A stretch of DNA of 18,636 bases from Lachnospiraceae bacterium UBA5895 (lineage in GTDB: Bacteria > Bacillota > Clostridia > Lachnospirales > Lachnospiraceae), in NCBI GenBank assembly GCA_002431915.1, contig DJEP01000011.1:1-18636 (forward strand). Reading direction: 5' to 3'. How positions within the stretch are numbered: the first letter of the stretch is position 1; every line of letters starts with the position of its first letter. The position numbers and the translations under genes were made by a program. Shown here in pieces: positions 1 to 7,168 of this stretch. The notes beneath the pieces are model-generated. The model did no database searches, was not told the DNA's origin, and was given only the letters and a program-made list of their open reading frames with translations.

Positions 1-1485
1 GCACATAACCTCTTAGAGCGGGGCAGAGAGATGTACAGCGCACCTCTGCGGAAAGAAGACCTGCTGGAACTGAAGCGAGAGATAAAACAGACAATCATGT
101 CGGAAATGGAGGAGGAAGCGCTCATAAAGCGTGGTAAAGGCGAGATTTCCGGACAAATGACATTAGAAATGACAGATATGTCAAAACAACTGCCACAGGA
201 GCATACATTCGTGGAAACGGATGGTACGGACACTCTCTATATCAAAGGACATAAGGGAAGAAAGTCCGACGGAAAGAGTATCTTTGTGAGGGAAGGCTAT
301 GCGGAGAGAATCAGCCAGCTGCTGGAAAAGTGCAATGCGCAGATGTTATCCATGAAGCGGGACTGCGACGGGTATCGGCTGGTGGAGGATATTGATCAGC
401 TGGTGCAGCCGCTGACCAGACTTCACGGCATCATCAGCGATTATCTGGAGGAGCAGGAGAAGGTCAGTCCGGAAGTGCGGGAGAATCTGCTGGATTTCTA
501 CTTCAAGCTCAGTCATTTCCTGGATATTTATGAGAGACAGGACGAGAACTATGTGAAATATACCAGATTGTGTGAGGACGGCAGCTTTGAACTGAAGCTG
601 TTCTGCGTCAATCCCAGAGAGAATCTGAAGGAATGCATGCTCAGAGGACGCAGCACCATTCTGTTTTCCGCCACGTTTCTGCCGATTCAGTATTACAAGA
701 ATCTGTTGGGTGGCGAGAAGGAAGACTATGAGGTATACGCCCACTCGGTATTCGATCCCGAGAAGCGCACCATACTGATTGCCGGGGATGTGACCAGCAA
801 GTTCACCCGCAGATCCCAGGAGGAGTACTACAATATTGCCCGTTATATTCACGAAGTCGTGAAGAACCGGCACGGCAATTACATGGTATTTTTCCCATCC
901 TATTCCTTTATGAACCATATTTATGAGATTTATGAGCAGTATTTTTTAACAGAGGAAGAGGAGTGTCTGGTGCAGCAGGAGTCCATGAATGAGGAAGAGA
1001 GGGAATACTTCCTGAACCGCTTCCGGGGCAATGATGACTGTGACCTGCAGAGTCTCATCGGCATGGAGATCGAGGAGGAAGAAGAACAGACCCTGATCGG
1101 TTTCTGCGTGCTGGGAGGTATCTTCGGAGAGGGCATCGACCTGAAAAAAGACAGCCTGATCGGAGTAATCGTAGTAGGAACCGGGCTTCCCCAGGTGGGT
1201 TGTGAGCGGGAGATCCTGAAGGGGTATTTCGATGAGGACGGAGAGAACGGCTTTGACTATTCTTACCGGTATCCCGGGATGAATAAAGTGCTGCAGGCAG
1301 CGGGGCGGGTGATCCGGACGGCAGAAGATGTAGGCATCATTGTCCTGCTGGATGAGCGTTTTCAACAGTATTCCTATCGGCGGTTATTCCCCAGAGAGTG
1401 GGAACAGGTACAGCCGGTGACGGTGGATACCGTAGCGAAAAAGGTGGAGCGATTCTGGGATGCCTGGCTGTGGCAGAAGCAGTGA
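1..1485 (+). CDS. ATP-dependent DNA helicase, DinG/XPD (Rad3) family, 5' truncated by window edge
   Basis: The frame is open from base 1 and the first two residues are Ala-His followed by NLLERGREMYS. This matches the end of a DEAH Walker B box, so the gene starts upstream of the window and the ATG at 31 is internal. 494 residues are visible. Superfamily 2 helicase motifs seen: LFSATFLPI near residue 221 (motif III), YMVFFPSYSFM near 295 (motif IV), GGIFGEGIDL near 375 (motif V) and QAAGRVIR at 432-439 (motif VI with the arginine finger). Rad3/DinG enzymes are 5'-3' DNA helicases, often with an Fe-S cluster, used in repair and R-loop resolution. The Walker A and Fe-S regions would lie upstream and cannot be judged. 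The run between DEAH and motif III (about residues 20-210) is typical of the arch-domain insertion. The stop is TGA at 1483-1485; no terminator hairpin is visible after it. Confidence 0.9.
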   Translation, partial: AHNLLERGREMYSAPLRKEDLLELKREIKQTIMSEMEEEALIKRGKGEISGQMTLEMTDMSKQLPQEHTFVETDGTDTLYIKGHKGRKSDGKSIFVREGYAERISQLLEKCNAQMLSMKRDCDGYRLVEDIDQLVQPLTRLHGIISDYLEEQEKVSPEVRENLLDFYFKLSHFLDIYERQDENYVKYTRLCEDGSFELKLFCVNPRENLKECMLRGRSTILFSATFLPIQYYKNLLGGEKEDYEVYAHSVFDPEKRTILIAGDVTSKFTRRSQEEYYNIARYIHEVVKNRHGNYMVFFPSYSFMNHIYEIYEQYFLTEEEECLVQQESMNEEEREYFLNRFRGNDDCDLQSLIGMEIEEEEEQTLIGFCVLGGIFGEGIDLKKDSLIGVIVVGTGLPQVGCEREILKGYFDEDGENGFDYSYRYPGMNKVLQAAGRVIRTAEDVGIIVLLDERFQQYSYRRLFPREWEQVQPVTVDTVAKKVERFWDAWLWQKQ

Positions 1486-1534
1486 TTTTTTAATATGATA
1501 CCCGAGATGATATGCAATACGACAATCCACATAA

Positions 1535-1660
1535 CCACATATGACACATGTGTATATGTGGATAAGTCGGTGGATTTTGTGGATTATTTGAGGCTTTTCA
1601 CAGAAAAAACGACAGATGGATCAAAATGGTGTATAATAGCAACAAGATCATTGTGGATAA
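1535..1660. promoter_or_regulatory. Cluster of DnaA-box-like 9-mers with a quasi-palindrome
   Basis: The gap between the helicase and the amylase gene carries two perfect TGTGGATAA sequences (1557-1565 and 1652-1660; reverse complement TTATCCACA, the consensus DnaA box) and a one-mismatch copy TGTGGATTA (1578-1586), all in the same orientation. Two weaker, two-mismatch copies lie in the opposite orientation at 1523-1531 and 1531-1539. Bases 1535-1561 also form a near-perfect palindrome: CCACATAT, one unpaired G, ACACATGTGT, then ATATGTGG. DnaA binding is inferred from the 9-mer alone. The third box lies just past the predicted amylase transcription start, where a bound protein could repress. 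Confidence 0.45.
1609..1637 (+). promoter_or_regulatory. Putative sigma-A promoter of the GH13 gene
   Basis: A perfect -10 hexamer TATAAT lies at 1632-1637, with a partial -35 ACGACA (4 of 6 matches) at 1609-1614 and a 17-bp spacer. The expected start near 1644 gives an 80-nt leader to the amylase start codon, and the DnaA-like box at 1652-1660 falls inside that leader. The -10 is strong and the -35 is weak, so regulation by an accessory factor is plausible. Confidence 0.55.
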
Positions 1661-1726
1661 CAAAAATAAAATGGTACTGGATCAGTCAACGGCACAAACT
1701 GACAGAAAAATAAAGGACAGAAAGGT

Positions 1727-3049
1727 ATGGTGACCGGTATGTGGGCATATGAAAGTGTTTTTTATCAGATCTATCCTATGGGATTCTGCGGAGTCCCGTT
1801 TGAAAATGACGGAATACAGAGACATGAGATCAGACGTGTGGAGGAATGGATCCCCCATATGCAGAAGCTGGGAGTGAATGCGGTATATTTTTCCCCGGTA
1901 TTCGAATCGGATACTCATGGTTATAATACCAGAGATTATCGGAAGATCGATGTGAGACTGGGAACCAATGAGGATTTTAAGGAAGTCTGCGATGCACTGC
2001 ATGCAGCAGGGATCCGGGTGGTGTTAGATGGTGTGTTCAATCATGTGGGCAGAGGCTTTGCACAGTTTCAGGATGTGATTAAAAACCGGGAAAATTCCCC
2101 CTATGTGAACTGGTTCTACCGGATCGACTTCGGTGGCAATTCCAATTACAACGACGGACTCTGGTATGAGGGCTGGGAAGGATGCTTTGATCTGGTGAAG
2201 CTGAATCTGCAGAATCCGGATGTGGTAAATTATCTGCTGGATAGTGTCAGGGGCTGGATCGATGAGTTTGGCATCGACGGTCTGCGCCTGGATGTGGCGT
2301 ACAGTCTGGATGAAAATTTCGTCAGAAGACTACGGGAAGTGACCGGTGCCTACAAGCAGGATTTCTTCTTATTAGGAGAGATGCTTCACGGAGATTACAA
2401 CCGTCTGATGAACGATCAGATGCTGCATTCCGTCACGAACTACGAGTGCTATAAGGGACTTTACAGCAGCTTCAACAGTATGAACATGTTCGAGATCGTG
2501 CATTCACTGCTGCGTCAGTTCGGACCGGAGAACTGGGCACTGTATAAGGGCAAGCATCTGCTGTCCTTCGTGGATAACCATGATGTGACCCGTGTGGCTA
2601 GTATTTTGAACAATGAGAATCATCTGCCCCTGATCTATGCCATGGCATTTGGTATGCCCGGTATTCCCTGCGTCTATTATGGAAGCGAATGGGGATTCAA
2701 GGCTAGAAAAGAAGACGGGGATCCCGCCCTGCGTCCCTGCTTTGACAAGCCGGAGTGGAATAGCCTGTGTGACTGGATCAGCAAGCTGGCAGAGGCGAAA
2801 AAACATTCCGAAGCATTGAATTATGGTGCATTCCGTTCCGTTCTGCTGACCAATAAACAGTGTATTTTCGAGAGAAAGTCAGAGCATGAGAGAGTCATGG
2901 TGGCAATCAATGCGGACGGAGCGGATTTCATAGCGCATTTTGATGCCGGCTGCGGCACAGCGGTGAACCTGATCACCGGGGAAAAACATGACTTTGGCGG
3001 CGGAAGCCTTTTGCCCGCTTACAGCGCATATTTTTGGCTGATGGAATAA
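1727..3049 (+). CDS. Alpha-amylase family glycoside hydrolase (GH13), cytoplasmic
   Basis: A 440-residue GH13 enzyme with all four conserved regions: DGVFNH at 101-106 (region I), GLRLDVA at 185-191 with nucleophile D189 (II), FLLGEML with acid/base E218 (III), and FVDNHD at 281-286 with transition-state Asp D286 (IV). A short C-terminal beta domain follows from about 365. There is no signal peptide or carbohydrate-binding module, so it should act in the cytoplasm on imported malto-oligosaccharides, like neopullulanase or cyclomaltodextrinase relatives, although it lacks their usual N-terminal domain. Exact substrate is not determinable. The start at 1727 has AAAGGA at 1712-1717 (9-nt spacing). 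An in-frame ATG at 1739, preceded by AAAGG at 1721-1725, is an alternative giving MWAYESVFYQIYP. The stop codon lies inside the inverted repeat of the next feature. Confidence 0.92.
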   Translation: MVTGMWAYESVFYQIYPMGFCGVPFENDGIQRHEIRRVEEWIPHMQKLGVNAVYFSPVFESDTHGYNTRDYRKIDVRLGTNEDFKEVCDALHAAGIRVVLDGVFNHVGRGFAQFQDVIKNRENSPYVNWFYRIDFGGNSNYNDGLWYEGWEGCFDLVKLNLQNPDVVNYLLDSVRGWIDEFGIDGLRLDVAYSLDENFVRRLREVTGAYKQDFFLLGEMLHGDYNRLMNDQMLHSVTNYECYKGLYSSFNSMNMFEIVHSLLRQFGPENWALYKGKHLLSFVDNHDVTRVASILNNENHLPLIYAMAFGMPGIPCVYYGSEWGFKARKEDGDPALRPCFDKPEWNSLCDWISKLAEAKKHSEALNYGAFRSVLLTNKQCIFERKSEHERVMVAINADGADFIAHFDAGCGTAVNLITGEKHDFGGGSLLPAYSAYFWLME

Positions 3050-3165
3050 CTATTCAGAGCCAATATTTCTTTGACGAAGTAGCCTCCATGAGCAAATAAC
3101 ATGTAAGCATGTTATTCAGGAAAGTCTCGAAGAGACGATTTTGCGAATGGGATCTGAATAGTTAT
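3046..3165. repeat. 120-bp nested inverted-repeat element (MITE/REP-like)
   Basis: The outer arms are a perfect 13-bp inverted repeat, ATAACTATTCAGA (3046-3058) and TCTGAATAGTTAT (3153-3165). Inside are a perfect 9-bp hairpin, AATAACATG / CATGTTATT (3095-3103 and 3108-3116, 4-nt loop), and a smaller GTCTC-GAA-GAGAC hairpin (3124-3136). The left arm contains the amylase stop codon and the right arm ends directly before the ribosome binding site of the next gene. There is no U-tract, so it is not a standard terminator. No flanking target-site duplication is obvious. It may be a non-autonomous repeat element or an RNA structure processed between the two genes; copy number in the genome would decide. 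Confidence 0.6.
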
Positions 3166-3183
3166 CAAAGGAGAACAGATTTT

Positions 3184-4317
3184 ATGAAGGTACTGATCTT
3201 ATCCACCGGCACCGGTGAGGGACACAATTCTGCCGCTAAAGCGGTGAAAGAACAGTTTGAAAAGAGAAATATCCCCTGTGAACTGGCAGATGTACTGGAT
3301 TTTGCATCGGACAAGGCCAGCGCCTACGGACGCCGGATCTATATCTGGAGCACTGTGCGGGCGAAAAAGGTGTTTGCCGGAGCCTATCGGGCGGGGAGGG
3401 CGATCTCTTCCGCCAGGTTAAAGTCCCCGGTGTATTTTGCCAATGCGCTGTATGCGGACAGACTGTGCAGCTATATCACAGAGAACGGGTATGACACGGT
3501 CGTGATGCCGCACCTGTTCCCGGCGGAAGCCATGACCTGGCTGCTTCGGAAGCATAAGCTGAATGTGCGGACCTATTTTATTGCTACGGATTATACCTGC
3601 ATTCCTTTTACGGAAGAGACCAGGGTGGATTACTATTTTATCCCCCACGAGGAACTGGCGACGGAATTCATCAGACGCGGCATTCCCGCAGAGAAGCTGG
3701 TTCCTGCGGGGATTCCGGTGTCGGAACGGTTCCTGCATCTTCCCGCCCGGGCGGAGGCGAGAGAACATCTGGGGATCCCTGCGGACGCTTCCTGCATTCT
3801 CATGATGACGGGAAGCATGGGCTATGGCCGCGTGGAGAGCATGGCGGCGAAACTGGTGGAACAGACCGGGGAGGAGACCCATCTGTATATCCTGGGCGGC
3901 ACCAATGAGGAACTTAAGAAGACGCTCCGGGATACTTATGCAGGAACCAGCCGGGTGCATGTACTGGATTTTACGACAGAAGCCCATCTTTATATGGCAG
4001 CGGCGGATGTGCTGTTTACCAAGCCCGGTGGACTGACTTCCACGGAGGCAGTGGCGGCAAAAGTTGCACTGGTACACACGACGCCAATTCCGGGATGCGA
4101 AGACCGCAACGTGGCATTTTTTACGGAGCAAGGCATGTCTGTATCGGGAGAGACGGAAGATATTATGATACAGGAAGGACTGGAGCTTTTACGGGATCCG
4201 GAGGCACGGGAGAAAATGCGCCTGTGTCAGGAAAAATACGGAAAGCCTTATGCCGCCGATGCAATCTGTGAATTTATCTGCGGACAAAAGGAAGCGGCGG
4301 AAGAACAGGATGCGTAA
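3184..4317 (+). CDS. GT28 glycosyltransferase, diacylglycerol glucosyltransferase/MGDG synthase-like
   Basis: A 377-residue protein. The N-terminal STGTGEGHNSAAKAV (residues 7-21) is the lipid-acceptor glycine-rich motif of the MGDG synthase N domain. TKPGGLTSTEA in the C-terminal half is the nucleotide-sugar site of GT28 enzymes such as MurG and UgtP. The family transfers glucose or galactose from a UDP-sugar to diacylglycerol at the inner membrane face, producing glycolipids and lipoteichoic acid anchors. I chose ATG 3184 because AAAGGAG lies at 3167-3173 (10-nt spacing) and the family motif begins right there; a longer reading frame from 3109 runs through the inverted repeat and has no ribosome site. 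No transmembrane segment is evident, so peripheral membrane association is expected. It lies 32 nt before a PlsY-like gene, which supports a lipid role. Sugar and acceptor are not proven. Confidence 0.85.
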   Translation: MKVLILSTGTGEGHNSAAKAVKEQFEKRNIPCELADVLDFASDKASAYGRRIYIWSTVRAKKVFAGAYRAGRAISSARLKSPVYFANALYADRLCSYITENGYDTVVMPHLFPAEAMTWLLRKHKLNVRTYFIATDYTCIPFTEETRVDYYFIPHEELATEFIRRGIPAEKLVPAGIPVSERFLHLPARAEAREHLGIPADASCILMMTGSMGYGRVESMAAKLVEQTGEETHLYILGGTNEELKKTLRDTYAGTSRVHVLDFTTEAHLYMAAADVLFTKPGGLTSTEAVAAKVALVHTTPIPGCEDRNVAFFTEQGMSVSGETEDIMIQEGLELLRDPEAREKMRLCQEKYGKPYAADAICEFICGQKEAAEEQDA

Positions 4318-4349
4318 GTGCGGAAACAAAGGATAGATAGGAGAGCCAG

Positions 4350-4970
4350 ATGATCATACGTGAACTGGGGATGACAGTCTTCGGACTGTTATGCGGAAGT
4401 ATATTGTTCGGCAGAGCGTTGCCGAAATGGATCAAGGGAATCGATGTCACCGAGGTCAGCATTGACCATAATCCGGGGACTGCCAATGCCATGAAATACG
4501 CGGGGGTGCCCGTGGGAATTCTGTGTCTGCTAGGAGATCTGTTAAAAGGAGCACTGCCGGTATACGCGGTAGTCGGCATGGGGCTGGTGACAGGCAGCCT
4601 GTTCCCGCTTATCATGGCAGCGCCGGTACTGGGGCATGCCTATTCCCTGTTTTACCACGGAAAAGGCGGCAAAGCCATTGCGGTATCTTTCGGCGTGCTG
4701 ATCGGACTGGCACCGGTACAGCCGGAATTATTACTGCTGCTGATCGTATTGTATTTGTCGGGATCTGCGCTTCTCATAAGACCGCACACCAAAAGAACCC
4801 GGATCACCTATATCTGTTTTGCATTGGGAGCAGCGATACTGCTGACCGTTCAGAGAATCCCGCTGAACATATTTTTGGGAGCAATTCTGATCTCTGCCAT
4901 CGTGATTCATAAAAACAGTGTCCGCCAGGAGCTTTTGGAGGAGACGGCGGAATCTTTGGAAAGTCTTTAG
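4350..4970 (+). CDS. PlsY-like glycerol-3-phosphate acyltransferase family membrane protein, divergent
   Basis: 206 residues with several hydrophobic spans (about 5-25, 52-80, 83-101, 112-142, 152-185), the length and layout of PlsY, which acylates glycerol-3-phosphate from acyl-phosphate. Motif 2 is present as LKGALPV (65-71) and motif 3 as GH at 95-96 with GKGGKAIA at 104-111. Motif 1, normally GSGNxGATN in PlsY, is here SIDHNPGTAN (37-46): the leading glycine-serine-glycine is lost and only N, G, T and N positions resemble the consensus. The substrate may therefore differ from canonical PlsY, and a standard plsY elsewhere in the genome is likely. The ribosome site TAGGAG (4338-4343) sits 6 nt before ATG 4350. 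It is probably co-transcribed with the upstream glycosyltransferase. Confidence 0.75.
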   Translation: MIIRELGMTVFGLLCGSILFGRALPKWIKGIDVTEVSIDHNPGTANAMKYAGVPVGILCLLGDLLKGALPVYAVVGMGLVTGSLFPLIMAAPVLGHAYSLFYHGKGGKAIAVSFGVLIGLAPVQPELLLLLIVLYLSGSALLIRPHTKRTRITYICFALGAAILLTVQRIPLNIFLGAILISAIVIHKNSVRQELLEETAESLESL

Positions 4971-4992
4971 AATTTCTTACGGTTTCTCTATA

Positions 4993-5021
4993 TTGACGCA
5001 TGATATTATATGCCGTATAGT
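4993..5021 (+). promoter_or_regulatory. Sigma-A promoter of the PadR-HAAS-DUF4097 operon
   Basis: -35 TTGACG (4993-4998), 17-bp spacer, -10 TATAGT (5016-5021): five of six consensus matches in each box. Transcription would begin near 5028, leaving a 75-nt leader. The -10 box is part of the left operator-like dyad described separately, so a bound repressor would block RNA polymerase directly. Confidence 0.7.
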
Positions 5022-5056
5022 ATAGCCACAGAGCAATACTATACGGCATATAATAT
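5003..5056. promoter_or_regulatory. Two mirrored operator-like dyads forming a perfect 21-bp inverted repeat
   Basis: Bases 5003-5023 and 5036-5056 are exact reverse complements (21 of 21) with a 12-bp centre. Each arm is itself a near-dyad: half-sites ATATTATA and TATAGTAT match as inverted repeats in 7 of 8 positions around a 5-bp TGCCG/CGGCA centre. The dyad centres are 33 bp apart, close to three helical turns, so two dimers would sit on the same DNA face. The left site covers the -10 box. The likely ligand is the PadR protein encoded 47 bp downstream; this is inference. The sequence does not match the ATGT-N8-ACAT operator described for PadR itself. Confidence 0.65.
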
Positions 5057-5102
5057 TGTAAGGTAAGCCGGATAGCCGCAAATTTCAGAGAGGAGCGATA
5101 GA

Positions 5103-5438
5103 ATGCTTTTTAATGCAGGAGCAGCTCTGCTGGATGCTATCGTGCTGGCGGTGGTCGCCCTGGAACCGGAAGGAACCTATGGCTACAAGATCACGCAGAA
5201 GATCCGGCAGGTGATCGAATTGTCGGAATCCACCCTGTATCCCGTGCTTCGGCGATTGCAGAAGGACGAATGTCTGGAGGTCTATGACCGGGAATGCAGA
5301 GGCAGGACGAGACGTTATTACAAGGTCACCAACAGGGGCTGGGCACAGCTTCATTTATATGAAAGTGAATGGCGAAGCTACAGCGACAAGATCACAGGAC
5401 TGTTTGAGGGAAGACCGGTTAACAGGTCAGAGGCGTAA
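5103..5438 (+). CDS. PadR family transcriptional regulator
   Basis: 111 residues, the usual size of the short (PadR-s1) subfamily. The winged helix is clear: helix 1 LDAIVLAVVALEPEGTYGY (10-28), recognition segment ESTLYPVLRRLQKD (around 43-56), and the wing GRTRRYYKVTNRG (67-79), followed by a short C-terminal dimerisation helix (80-101). PadR regulators are usually local repressors of adjacent envelope or efflux genes. The ribosome site AGAGGAG (5089-5095) is 7 nt upstream. The gene is first in an operon with the HAAS and DUF4097 genes, and its promoter overlaps a strong paired dyad, consistent with autorepression. The inducing signal is unknown; the companion membrane proteins suggest an envelope cue. 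Confidence 0.92.
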   Translation: MLFNAGAALLDAIVLAVVALEPEGTYGYKITQKIRQVIELSESTLYPVLRRLQKDECLEVYDRECRGRTRRYYKVTNRGWAQLHLYESEWRSYSDKITGLFEGRPVNRSEA

Positions 5439-5465
5439 ATATGTGCAGATGGGAGAAAACGTAGA

Positions 5466-6197
5466 ATGAGCAGAACGGAGTTTATGAGGCAGCTGGAGAG
5501 TCTGCTGCAAAATATTTCCGCCACAGAGCGGGAAGAAGCACTGCAATATTATAATGAATATTTTAATGATGCGGGACCGGAGAATGAACAGAATGTCATT
5601 GAGGCACTGGGAAATCCGGCGAAGGTGGCGGAAAATATCAAAAAAGACATTTTTGGGAACGGCTATGGAGAGAATATCTACCAGAAGATCAATGCCGACA
5701 GCAGGGCTATGATCACTTATCCGGCAGATCCCCAGACGGAAAATGGTAACGGAGAACAACGTAACCGGCAGAGTGATGCGGCACAGACTGCGCAGGCACA
5801 GGCAGTATCCTCTCAGAAAAAAGAGGGAATGTCCACCGGCATGATCGTGTTGATCGTACTTCTGTGTATTTTCGCATCCCCGGTGATCCTGAGTGTTGCA
5901 GGGGCAGGCATCGGAGTGGCAGCAGGACTGATTGCTGCATGGTTCGGACTAATCATCGGTTTCGGCGCAACGGCGGCAGCACTGATACTGGTTCTGATCG
6001 CACTGGTGGTTACGGGAATCATAGCATTGTTTAGCCATCCATTTGTGGGAATGGGTCTGATCGGTGCAGGACTGATCTGCGGAGGTGTCGGACTTTTGTT
6101 CCTGATGCTGACGGTGGCTATGGCGGGAATTGCAACCCCGGCCGTTTGTCAATGGATCGGAGGATTATTCCAGAAAAGAGGTAAAGCAAACGCATGA
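5466..6197 (+). CDS. HAAS/DUF1700 domain integral membrane protein
   Basis: 243 residues. Residues 1-65 form the helical HAAS (DUF1700) domain: RTEFMRQLESLL, EREEALQYYNEYF and the conserved EALGNPAKVAENI. A polar Gln/Asn-rich linker (about 85-120) follows, then four hydrophobic spans (about 124-147, 148-168, 170-190, 194-221) rich in Gly and Ala. The HAAS domain is typically encoded beside PadR regulators in Firmicutes and is thought to connect them to membrane or envelope stress; no enzymatic role is known. Ribosome site GGGAG (5451-5455) with a 10-nt spacer, 27 nt after padR. Its stop overlaps the next start as ATGA (6194-6197), indicating translational coupling. Confidence 0.88.
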   Translation: MSRTEFMRQLESLLQNISATEREEALQYYNEYFNDAGPENEQNVIEALGNPAKVAENIKKDIFGNGYGENIYQKINADSRAMITYPADPQTENGNGEQRNRQSDAAQTAQAQAVSSQKKEGMSTGMIVLIVLLCIFASPVILSVAGAGIGVAAGLIAAWFGLIIGFGATAAALILVLIALVVTGIIALFSHPFVGMGLIGAGLICGGVGLLFLMLTVAMAGIATPAVCQWIGGLFQKRGKANA

Positions 6198-7168
6198 AAA
6201 AGTTTATGAAAGGTTGTGCCATCACAGCATTAATTTTTATCGTAGTGGGAATGCTTCTGGGAGTGACGGGAACTATCGGACATGGATCTCCGAAATTTTC
6301 CTTTGGAGAGATCCTGTCAGCGATCAGTGGTGGAAACATTACCTCGGATCGCGTAGATGACTGGAGTCACAACGTGGCAGAACAGATCCAGGAAAATATG
6401 GGTGATGTGCACTATGACCTGGAGGATAACGTGGATTATGATTCGGATCATGAGGTGAAGTCAGGAACGATAGAGGCTTATGTTTTGGGAGACACCAGTC
6501 AGGGAATTACGGATCTGCAGGTGCAGGCCGGTGGATGTGTCATGGAGATTCAGATGTCGGAGGATGATTGTTTCCGGGTAGAAGCCGACGGAATGCGGAA
6601 GTTTCAGGGATATGTGGAAGATAATATGCTGGTAATCCGGGGAACTTCAAAAGTCGGCAGCAGCAATGAGGGTAATCTGAGCGGCTCTATTTGCCTGTAT
6701 GTACCGGCGAGCTATTATTTTGAAAAGGTGACTCTGGATCTGGGAGCCGGAAGCATGACCGCGGAGGAGTTACAGACGGAGAAGCTGGAAGCCAATGTGG
6801 GTGCCGGGAAAATGACATTTGTGAAATTAAATGCCGATCAGGCAACGCTAGACTGCGGCGCGGGGCAGATGACGGTAGAAGAACTGAACAGCCGCGTAAC
6901 AGAGGTGTCCGTAGGAATGGGTTCTGTTCGTCTGACCGGAGATGTGACCGAGAGTCTGACCGGAGACTGCTCCATGGGAGAACTTAAGGCTACACTGGCA
7001 GGAGCGCAGACAGATTTCAACTATGACTTAAGCTGCGGCATGGGCGCCCTGAAAGTCGGCACCGACAGCTACAACGGCATGGCGCAGGAGAAACAGATCA
7101 ACAACAACGCTTCTAAAAATATGGAGCTGGAATGTGCTATGGGCAGCGTTGTGGTGGAGTTTCAATAA
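6194..7168 (+). CDS. DUF4097 beta-strand-repeat protein, membrane anchored, probably extracytoplasmic
   Basis: 324 residues with one N-terminal hydrophobic segment (about 7-27) after a Lys-rich start, acting as signal anchor; the rest should be outside the membrane. The C-terminal half is a beta-helix-like repeat: Gly-Ala/Met-Gly signatures at 184-186, 203-205, 222-224, 241-243 and (Ser-Met-Gly) 260-262 recur every 19 residues exactly, then less regularly at 282-284 and 315-317. DUF4097 proteins accompany PadR and HAAS proteins in Firmicutes; their biochemical role is unknown. The region 65-95 is acidic. The start overlaps the preceding stop by 4 nt. It ends 3 bp from the stop of the convergent kinase gene. 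Confidence 0.85.
   Translation: MKKFMKGCAITALIFIVVGMLLGVTGTIGHGSPKFSFGEILSAISGGNITSDRVDDWSHNVAEQIQENMGDVHYDLEDNVDYDSDHEVKSGTIEAYVLGDTSQGITDLQVQAGGCVMEIQMSEDDCFRVEADGMRKFQGYVEDNMLVIRGTSKVGSSNEGNLSGSICLYVPASYYFEKVTLDLGAGSMTAEELQTEKLEANVGAGKMTFVKLNADQATLDCGAGQMTVEELNSRVTEVSVGMGSVRLTGDVTESLTGDCSMGELKATLAGAQTDFNYDLSCGMGALKVGTDSYNGMAQEKQINNNASKNMELECAMGSVVVEFQ

Noticed and set aside
1495..1713. 72-codon ORF between helicase and amylase
   Set aside because: No ribosome site, odd composition (many Thr, Trp, Ile), and it runs through the DnaA-box cluster and the amylase promoter.
3072..3078. TGACGAA matching the Spo0A-box core TGNCGAA
   Set aside because: A single 7-mer without context; a similar match lies in the conserved start of the T-box (about 9208), so it is not informative.
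3109..3183. 25-codon N-terminal extension of the GT28 gene
   Set aside because: It lies in the inverted-repeat element; the glycine-rich family motif and a good ribosome site both support ATG 3184.
3418..4131. 237-codon ORF antisense to the glycosyltransferase
   Set aside because: Shadow frame; the + strand gene has full family motifs.
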